Positions 56,651 through 64,000 of a stretch of DNA of 64,000 nt are shown piece after piece. The position numbers were made by a program, and so were the translations under genes. Source of the stretch: Bacteroidetes bacterium OLB9 (GTDB lineage Bacteria; Bacteroidota; Bacteroidia; Chitinophagales; Saprospiraceae); NCBI GenBank assembly GCA_001567255.1, contig LNBW01000032.1, positions 1 to 64,000 of the forward strand, in the 5' to 3' direction. The notes beneath the pieces were generated by a model that was not told the DNA's origin, did not search any database, and was given only the letters and a program-made list of their open reading frames with translations. Position 1 is the stretch's first letter. Each line of letters opens with the position of its first letter.

Positions 56651-57794
56651 AATTGATTGAATCTTGATTTGTTGATTTTTTATCTTGAAATTTATATAAA
56701 TACAGACCATCAGGTCCTACGAATGATTTTGATGAATTATAAATAGATTTACCTAAATTGTATTCGTTAATTTTTCTAAGTTGATCATCAAATACAATAA
56801 GGATTAATGCTTTATCTTCCCAAGCATTGTAAGTTCCATCTGAATTTTTTTCAGGTATTCCAGTTAGGAAAAACCGATAATACAGCTTTCTTTTTTCATC
56901 ATAAAAAGTCTCTTTATAGATTGGAGAAAGTGTAAGATGCTTCAATTTGGCGTTAGAATCGTGTTTAAATTTCTTTTTCAAAGGTTTTATTTCCAAAGTT
57001 TGATAACTGCTTGCTCCCTCAAAGCGATCAATGGATTGAGTTGATTTATTATAAACATATAAGCTAGGGTGAGCCGAAAACCCAATAATCATTTTGTCTT
57101 CATATTCAGCCTTAAAAACGAAATTGTTAAATCCGAAATATTTTTTCTTATACACCTCCGGATACCTTATCGGTAATGCTTTAATTTTAAGGCTGTCCAG
57201 CAAAAGCATAATTTGAATAGGAGATTCGTAAAATTTTTTTCATAAAAGTAGCAATCTACACAGTATGATTCTATTGTTAAAGAATGATTAGAACGATCAT
57301 AATAAATAGGAGAAAAGTCCATATTGGTAAGTTTTAAATGCTGCAGATCTTTATTTAGGTTATTGTTATTATCAGTGTTAATGTTAAAACTAGTCTTTTC
57401 CTTTAATGTGTCTATCAAAAGTACTTTATATTCTTGTAGAATAAAAATACTGTCGAAATTTACAAATTCTATACTGAAGGTATTGTCATCAAATAAAGGC
57501 CGATTAGTGATATTTGACAAAGGTTTAGATGTGATTGTTTTGAGATTGTCGAGATTAATGATTTCTATATATTCTGTCCTTTTGTCTAATATCAATAGAT
57601 AAGAGGATTTTTTGTCATTATAAATATCATGCAAAGAGTAAGTTGGGATGGTTGAATGAATATTTATTTTCGAAACATCTAAATTGATTTTCCGATTAGA
57701 ATTTAATTTAGAAGAAACCTTGTTAGTTTGAGTTGTACAGCTAATAATGCAAAAAAAAAAAAATTAAAATATATTGTAATTTACCTGAGTTCAT
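56628..57794 (-). CDS. DUF4221-like beta-propeller lipoprotein, two frameshifts
   Basis: About 388 residues when joined. The start at 57794 reads MNSGKLQYIL and enters a T13 run (57751-57763). With 12 T the frame gives a lipobox ending LISC or similar (CIISCTTQT). The second break is an A7 run near 57233; with one more A it joins YEK to FYESPIQIMLLLDSLKIKA. The body resembles DUF4221/6-bladed propeller proteins of Bacteroidota (FSAHPSLYVYNKSTQSIDRF). Function unknown; these occur beside small secreted peptides and thioredoxin-like proteins. Confidence 0.65.
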
Positions 57795-57861
57795 AAAGGG
57801 AATTTTAAATAAAGATAGCACTAAATGTATATTTTATCCATCCTTAGTGCCATCTTGATTA

Positions 57862-58239
57862 TTATTTAATACTGTCGGGGTGTACAAAATATCCACTCTT
57901 CCACATGTGTATCATAAAAGCTCTATTTTTATGATAGTCAACAGAAAACCAATTTTGCAGTTCATCTTCAGAAAAGTATTTTTCTGCATAAATTGGAGCA
58001 CCTTTGACAGGTATACAAGCATGGATTTTTTTACAAGAATTACCCACACTTTCAAAACACCTAATCCCTGCTTTATCATCAATAATACAAGCTTGTTCGT
58101 CTTTCCCTTTTTTTGTGTCTGCTCTATTTTCTGCTGTTTGATATTGATTATTCTCTTTATCAAGTACAATATCAGAGCTACAAGAAGAAACAGAAAAGAT
58201 GAAGACAGTAATAAGCGATAAAAATTTAAATTTTCTCAT
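57862..58239 (-). CDS. Small Cys-containing lipoprotein, unknown
   Basis: 125 residues. Lipoprotein signal (FLSLITVFIFSVSSCSSD). The mature part has four further Cys (QACIID, GIRCFE, NSCKK, HACIPV) and an aromatic C-terminus (NRAFMIHMWKSGYFV). I know no family. First gene of a cassette with a DUF4221-like and a thioredoxin-like lipoprotein; the three may act together at the cell surface. Confidence 0.6.
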   Translation of the reverse strand: MRKFKFLSLITVFIFSVSSCSSDIVLDKENNQYQTAENRADTKKGKDEQACIIDDKAGIRCFESVGNSCKKIHACIPVKGAPIYAEKYFSEDELQNWFSVDYHKNRAFMIHMWKSGYFVHPDSIK

Positions 58240-58261
58240 AACTTTGAAATTTAAAAGTTAA

Positions 58262-58310
58262 ATAAAATATTTCCTAACTACTTTATCGGGCTGTAGTCTG
58301 GTCTCGCTCC
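58262..58310 (-). repeat. Possible cassette junction 5a
   Basis: Leftward GTTAGCGGGAG here would be the start of the lipoprotein cassette. It matches the complement of site 4's R'' (GTTAGTGGTG) at 8 of 10 bases. No complete attC stem is visible, so this is weak. Confidence 0.3.
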
Positions 58311-58393
58311 CGCTAACATCTTTTGATCTCGAATATCTGTCAAAATGTTCCTGTTTTACTATCATTTTGACTTAGCCTTTCTATTTCAATCGA

Positions 58394-58463
58394 TGCTAAC
58401 GGCTCGGTGATATGGAGCGGACGCAGCGATAGCAAGTCTGATCTCATATCACTTGTTAGTAGC
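58394..58463 (-). repeat. attC-like site 5
   Basis: Leftward: R'' GCTACTAAC (58463-58455), stem GTGATATG (58452-58445), 30-nt loop, CATATCAC (58414-58407), R' GTTAGCATCG. The 8-bp stem is perfect and the AAC/GTT boxes flank it. R'' is the exact complement of GTTAGTAGC at the cassette start next to site 6. Begins 5 bp after the corrected stop of the type B T9SS gene. Confidence 0.7.
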
Positions 58464-58467
58464 AGTA

Positions 58468-61094
58468 TCATTCTATCACGGTAATATCACCTTTTAAAAT
58501 TTTTAGTGTTTCCACTTTCTGTTAGTTTAATCATATAAACATATACACCAGAGTTAACGGTACCATTTGGTTGCCATCCGTCTTGTTCAATATTCATGAT
58601 AGCATTTTCATTTTGGAACAATAAATTACCCCAGCGATCGAAGATATTTAGTTCATATTGTTGATATGAATTGCCTTGTAGAAAAAATATACCATTTATG
58701 GGAGTGTTGGGATAGTTGGATATAATATTAGGTATATAAAAATTACTCTCCTTAAAGCTAACGGTAATAGTATTTGATGTTAAACAACCATGTTCATTCT
58801 CCACCTCAATCGTGTAATAACCTTCTTCGGCTGAAACAAGTTTTGGATTTGGGCAGTCATCACAATCCAAACCAAAACTTGGCGACCAATTATACGATTC
58901 GATATCTCCTTGATAACTTACTGGTAGTTCCAATCCTTCTACAAATACTGTATCAATCAGATCATTCGTAATAATTGTAGGTGTAGGATAGGAATCAATA
59001 GATATATCTAACTCTTCAAAACAACCGTTGATATCATAACCTGATAGTGAATATTCTCCTTCTTCATTGATAGTAAAAGGATCGGTCTGTTCTTCCCCAT
59101 TGATTCTTAATTGGTCATGCATACTGACAACTTCTATCACCGTGCTTTCACCGTCGCAAAAGCCTAAATCGCCTTCAATTTCTATTGGAATACGTTCATA
59201 AAAGTCAAAATCTATTAGATATATGATACTGTCACATCCCAGTGATCCCATTAAGGTATCCTGATAATTTCCAGCTTCTGTATATACTTGATCCATAAAT
59301 AAAAATTGCTCACCGATACAAACTCTTGCTTCCATCGGTTTGGATTGAGGAGCAGATATTTTGGTTACTTCAAAAGTATCAGAAGATGTGCAGCCAAATA
59401 GATTTTGTAATTCATAACTAAAAATACCTGATTGGTCGAATGATCTGACCTTATCATTCGACCCATCATTCCATTCTACATCTTCGATATAATTTGTCAG
59501 ATCAATTTCCAAGGATTCGTTATAACACATAGTTGAATCCGATATTGGGTTTATAATCGGATTGGGATTAACAACATTGATGATCTGTGCTGTATCGTAG
59601 CAAATACCATTGGTCGTTACATAATATATGGTATCTGATATGGGAGCAACGTAATCAGGAATAGCACTCAATTCCAAAAAGTTTTTATCATAAAAATCAC
59701 CTCCTTCATCGGCATTTGAAGCTAAAATATTATCAAAAGATAGATTTTTATCTCCTTCGCACCATTGTTGAGTAATGTCGTCACCAGATGATGGTAATGG
59801 TGTAGCCAGTCGTAATATAGCTATGGCTTCCATTCCCTCGATACCATCATACCAGACAGTAAACCTGATTTGAATTTCTGAAATACCCGCATCACCATCA
59901 ATATCCAGATAAGCATTACGAATAGCATTTTCTAAATCTGCAATAGTGGTGCTTCCATTGTTGATAATACGTTGCCAAGGATTAGGTGGGTCTTTTAAAA
60001 TATAATTCCCAACAGGAAAGTATAGATACTGAGAGAACATAGGATTGATAATTGCTATGTCTATACTATCAATGGGGTATTCATTTCTTATCCGAATATC
60101 GATATCGCTTAATGGAAGATTCTCAAAACCGCATAGGCTATCAATCAGAAAATCGACACCACCAATGGTGCTGTCATCTGTATCAAGGTCGATGTATCTC
60201 TGGCAATCTTCCCAAGATGGTTCTGGATAATGTCTAATAGTTGGAAATAAAGGACCTCCCGAATTAGGGATTTGCACAACATCGTGTGAATACGTAGCTA
60301 CTCCAGTCTCCATGTTAATTTTAAAAAAATCCGTTACCGTTGCCTTGTCCGAGAATATCGCCATAAACGAAAACATCTACAGAGTCGCAATCATATTGAT
60401 AAGCGACAATAGAGTTATGAGAAATGTTTGCTCCTACCACACTACTGTAATCAAATAATACAGAATTGTTATCTGGATTTTCTAAATCCATAAGCATGAT
60501 GCTCTCTGCACCAGGGCCCGATATATAGATATGTTGATCTTTGTACTTTGTGTATTTTGTGCAGTCAATTTCTTGTTCACGTCTTGTGGAAGCCACTATA
60601 TTATTTGCTGGCTCTCTGATTTTGGAAAAAATGCCAGTATTAATATTGTACTCCCCGTAGGTAAAACCTGCACAATAAAGTAAACTGTCATTTAGAAAAA
60701 ATATATCATTAATTTGTGTATATCCATGGACTATTAAAAAAGGAGTAGTCTCTGGGGTCATATCTCCAAGATATTCTAAATCGTCAGAGGCTACGGTATA
60801 TCGATACAGATCGCCTTCTTCTTCCATGAAATACACTTGTGATCGATCTTCGTTATAATCAAAGCTGCGGATACGATTAGATATACCTGTCATATCAGGA
60901 TGTGTAAATCTATCAGCATCAATACGAAAAAGCACTCCGATGTCAATCGCATTGAGAAAATCAATGTTGTGCATTTCATAGGCTACCACATCAAATCCTT
61001 CTGACTTTTCAGTCCACAGATAAGTTTCTTGTGCATGCAGCACAAGGCTGCACACACAAGAAAGTATTGTAAATATATACTTTACTGATTTCAT
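58468..61094 (-). CDS. Secreted protein with type B T9SS sorting domain, two frameshifts
   Basis: About 875 residues when joined. Signal peptide (YIFTILSCVCSLVLHAQ), a propeller-like N-terminal part, then Ig/SprB-like segments (DSTMCYNESLEIDLTNYI; ARVCIGEQFLFMDQVYTEAG) and a C-terminal gliding-associated domain (ELNIFDRWGNLLFQNENA). Frame breaks at a T7 run near 60327 (one T too many) and near the end in a short A run. With one A added there, the end is LKILKGDITVIE, the canonical type B tail, stopping at 58468. Probably secreted to the surface by T9SS. Second gene of the cassette, 3 bp after the dockerin-like gene. Confidence 0.82.
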
Positions 61095-61097
61095 AAA

Positions 61098-62811
61098 CTA
61101 TGGGTTTTTAGTCCAAAGTACTTTCTGAGTAATATCATTCTCCTCATTATACACTTTGAGGATATAGATACCCAATTCTATGTCAGTGTTTAGTTGTACG
61201 CGATTAGTCTGATTCATATTAATGAATTGATGCTCTACCAATCTACCAAATAGATCATATACAGCGATATTTACCTCTTTAGATCCTCCTTTATATTGAC
61301 CGTTGTAAGGTTTTCAATGGTCAAGGTAGATGTTTCAATGCTCCGTCTTTCTAATTTGGTATCAGCTATCAGATGCTAATGCCATTCCTTTCAGATAATA
61401 GTAAATTTTCACCCACTGAGATACTTGGTTTATCACCCGAATATTGAATCGTGATCAATGGAACTCTTCCATCATACTCAAAGCCTTGATTTTCTTTCGT
61501 TTCATCTATCCAAATCAGATGCAGTTCTCCGTCTTTGACGTTGTACATTACATTTGGCAGATCAGATTCAATGGATAGAATATCAGAACTTTGCTCCACA
61601 CCTACATGTAAAGTCAATGTATACAATTTATCATTCATAGGTATAGAAAACTTCAATTTACCCTTTTCATCGTCATCAGCAATGAACCGTACATCTCCTT
61701 TTTCATCCCCGTGAATACAATCGGTACAACTACCGTTTAAATCACCCAACATAAATCGAATAAAATCAGTGCTGACACTTGGGTCAGTTACCGTGATACA
61801 GTTGTCTATGCTCGTGTAATTTTGTGGTGTAGCATTGGATGTATTTGGTAAATGTTCGTAATCTTCAACAGGTACAAAACGACACCAATTTTCGATTTGA
61901 GTAGAATCAAGACCCAGTATTTCTCTTTGAATAAGTACTAAGTCTAAAGTGCTCATCCAACCACTATTATTAACATCCCCGATAAAATTGATGTGTTTGG
62001 GCCAAGGCACTTTACCCAAAATGATTTCTCTCATCATGACAAGGTCTAGATCTGTAACTCCACAAGGTTCATCACAAGTGGTTTCCACACAGATTTCATA
62101 TGGACCTCCATCGCAAAGATAGCATCCATAAGAGCCATCGTTTCCCGAAGATGTAGAACAGTCTCCATTTGCACCCGTGATTGAGACTTCGGCCCCTTCA
62201 ATACCAAGATTTTCTGTCTCAGGACAATCAGCTAGTTGAGCTGAGAAGGCAGTAATCAATCCAGAAACATATTCTCCATCCGTACATACTTCGATGGGGT
62301 CGCAAGTGCCTGTTGCAGGACATGTGCCAACACCACCAAAATTCCATACCATATTGATTCCACTGCGAGCCATAGTAAAGCATGTTTGTGGCTCACCTTC
62401 TACCGTTACAATTATTTGATCGCCAGTTAACTTATCAGCATCTAATAATTGATTTATGTTAGCATAAGAAATATTGAGACTGCTAGAGTTAACATTGAGA
62501 GAGACTCCTTGCTGTGCCATATAACCATTTATGTCCAAGAATGATGCCGAGGTAATTGTGCCTATACCCGAAGTAATGGCAAAATTCCAATTGATAATGA
62601 CATCAAAGTCAGGGTCATTTTCAAAAGCTCCTTCACCTTCGATACTAATCAAAAAAGTGTGTGTACAGCCATCGGAGTTTATCAAACTGATACAGTCATT
62701 CCAGTCGGGGCATTGAGCCCTAATACTATTTCCTGCAAATAGGAAAAATGTAAGTAAAAGTAAATGCTTAGCAGCTAAGCGTGAATTTGGAAAAAATGAT
62801 TTTGTTTTCAT
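61098..62811 (-). CDS. Secreted dockerin-like protein with type A T9SS tail, frameshifted
   Basis: About 570 residues when joined. Signal peptide (LLLLTFFLFAGNSIRAQ). Residues about 250-300 hold a pair of dockerin-like calcium repeats (VTDLDLVMMREIILG; DVNNSGWMSTLDLVLIQREI). Then a cohesin-like or carrier beta domain (LKFSIPMNDKLYTLTLHVGV). The first open frame ends at 61369, but the sequence continues in other frames as SIETSTLTIENL and then NIAVYDLFGRLVEHQF ... GIYILKVYNEEND, a type A sorting tail, to a TAG at 61098. At least two single-base losses are needed. Start of the cassette's two-gene operon. Confidence 0.75.
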
Positions 62812-63430
62812 CTTTTGTGTGCTTAGATTAAAAAAATTATTAATACATCATCACATTGAGATAAACAAAAGAATTCCTTAACTTTGCAGCCTCTTTCAGC
62901 GAGGAGATTGAGGGTCTGCTTCTCATTTCGATGAGTGATCGTAGGCTCTCTTTTCGTTTTCATATATGTGATTTATCTTTATTTATTGGTCATTATTGCT
63001 ACTAACGGTCCAGTGTACACGATGTGCCGACGAATGGAGGCATGTACGTGTACACAGTGTTGTAAGATAGTTGTCATTCATTAATCACCTAATAAATCCC
63101 TTTTGAATTATTTACTAAAATCATTTGATTTTTGAAGTCATTCAAAAGGTTAGTTCCATTATTTTTACGTATTGGTAGCAAAGTTCAATAAAAAATTTGA
63201 CTTTTTCAATTTATTCTTGTACCTTGCCAAAGCTTTTAAGCGATTAGCTTTGAAAACAAGTTTTCAGCAAATCTTTTTTGCAAGCTTTGGACCAAAATTT
63301 TCTTTTGGTTGCTAACAATACTCCAATCCTTTTTGGAACTATTTATTTGTGATTTGGATGCGCAATTTCTTACAACATTTGTATATACGACATATGGCGT
63401 ATATTTTCCGTGTAAATCTAATCTCTTTTT
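62812..63430. other. Noncoding stretch holding attC-like site 6
   Basis: About 620 bp between the dockerin-like gene and the recombinase remnant. It includes site 6, the likely promoter of the dockerin/T9SS cassette, and short hairpins. If an attI exists it would be here, but I cannot identify it. No gene seen. Confidence 0.4.
62998..63066 (-). repeat. attC-like site 6
   Basis: Leftward: CTTACAAC, then CTGTGTACACG ... CGTGTACAC (stem), then GTTAGTAGC (63006-62998), which starts the dockerin/T9SS cassette and pairs exactly with the R'' of site 5. Loop of about 28 nt. Confidence 0.6.
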
Positions 63431-63640
63431 TCAAATATCCAAACTATCCAACGGGCTTTTTATACTTATTCTCCACTTATCTGTAATGTGCGTATATATT
63501 TCTCTTGCCTTTAGTGCGTTATGACCTAAAAGTTCTTGTACGATACGGATATCTGTCCCATCTAGTATTAGATGTTTCTTCTTTTATTTTCACAGAGTGT
63601 ACACCCGGCTTACTCTTCAAAATTCATCCATTTTTAGGCT
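63431..63640 (-). pseudogene. Tyrosine recombinase (integrase) C-terminal remnant
   Basis: About 50 readable codons ending in TGA at 63433-63431: HLILDGTDIRIVQELLGHNA, then LKAREIYTHITDK (Tyr nucleophile) and SPLDSLDI. This is the end of the catalytic domain of Xer/IntI-like tyrosine recombinases. The upstream part (SKPGVHS, where the usual LRHSFAT is expected) is out of frame and broken, and the N-terminal two thirds are absent. It may be what is left of the array's integrase. It is read in the same direction as the cassettes. Confidence 0.75.
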
Positions 63641-63699
63641 GTAACCGAATAGCTTAAAGACCACTTATTGACTCTTCTATTTTTACCGGGCAACAATAA

Positions 63700-64000
63700 T
63701 TAAAAATAAGACGGTGACTGAATAACCTTTGCGTGCCCATTTTCATCAGTGACAGCATAGCTAAATCCTGGTTGGACGGCATAAGCTCCATGTTCTCCGT
63801 ATTTATTGAGCGCAAGAAACCCTACTTGAAATTCGCGCGCTTTCTGAGGATTAATATTCACTAAACGGTCAATCGTTTTTCTACAAGCTTTTTGTGGGCT
63901 GAATCCCTGTCTCATGTATTCCACAACAAGATGTGAGCCTACAATACGGATAGTCTCTTCTCCTTGTCCTGAAGACGTAGCGCCACCAACTTCATTGTCA
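63700..64000 (-). CDS. Glycosylasparaginase (N4-(beta-N-acetylglucosaminyl)-L-asparaginase), 5' end beyond window
   Basis: 100 C-terminal codons visible, open to the window edge: DNEVGGATSSGQGEETIRIV, GSHLVVEYMRQGFSPQKAC, VGFLALNKYGEHGAYAVQPG. These are the conserved beta-subunit segments of the Ntn-hydrolase glycosylasparaginase/isoaspartyl peptidase family, which removes asparagine from glycans. The nucleophile Thr and N-terminus lie outside the window. Stop at 63700. The reading continues in frame above the internal ATG at 63924. Confidence 0.9.
   Translation of the reverse strand, partial: DNEVGGATSSGQGEETIRIVGSHLVVEYMRQGFSPQKACRKTIDRLVNINPQKAREFQVGFLALNKYGEHGAYAVQPGFSYAVTDENGHAKVIQSPSYF

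Overview
The window comes from an AT-rich Bacteroidota chromosome, most likely a Saprospiria-type gliding bacterium. The signs are GldC, type A and type B T9SS (type IX secretion) sorting tails, TonB receptors with carboxypeptidase-regulatory-like domains, the families DUF5687, DUF3810 and DUF4221, and promoters with the Bacteroidota -7 box TAnnTTTG. I worked by eye with no database, so family names rest on motif recognition.

1-6.0 kb: the 5' two thirds or so of a giant secreted beta-helix protein (no stop reached before the window edge), then a 1,230-bp IS256-like element (8-bp target duplication, broken transposase). 6.1-44.3 kb: mostly chromosomal genes. These are a tandem AAA+ protein, metK, an FAH hydrolase, gldC, a trans-sulfuration enzyme, a TonB receptor, rpe, a PKD-repeat M12B peptidase, a DUF5687 ABC pair, an RRM protein, a second TonB receptor, a phosphoesterase, mnmA, DUF3810, a four-gene secreted sugar-oxidation cluster, trxB, a di-haem peroxidase, an FAD oxidase, an MmcQ/YjbR protein, ribA, tRNA-Arg(CCT), a sugar kinase, pfkA, cutA, an NlpC/P60 peptidase, uvrC, a truncated AI-2E permease and an IS982 element.

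44.6-52.1 kb: a type I restriction-modification operon read right to left as hsdM, a GxxExxY protein, hsdS, a REP-associated tyrosine transposase (RAYT) and hsdR. The RAYT start and stop codons overlap both neighbours. HsdR carries a 270-bp in-frame GIY-YIG nuclease module bounded by 12-bp inverted repeats, sitting between helicase motifs II and III. HsdM carries two 21-bp in-frame palindromes that share the module's end sequences.

52.2-63.6 kb: an integron-like cassette array. All genes point left. attC-like hairpin sites lie just after their 3' ends, and the start of a cassette is the reverse complement of the R'' box of its own downstream site (10/10 and 9/9 bases in the two clearest cases). 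Cargo: a decayed unknown gene; a three-gene CBASS-like operon (DUF6414-like protein, SLATT two-TM effector, CD-NTase nucleotidyltransferase); a lipoprotein/DUF4221/thioredoxin-like trio; and a dockerin-like plus a type B T9SS secreted protein. A tyrosine recombinase remnant sits just beyond the array, followed by the 3' end of a glycosylasparaginase gene.

More than fifteen single-base frameshifts occur, nearly all in A or T runs and often in genes that otherwise look intact (rpe, GMC oxidoreductase, hsdS). Homopolymer sequencing error is the simplest explanation. The higher density in the cassette region leaves real decay or slippage possible. For these genes I give the span I think the intact gene would occupy.
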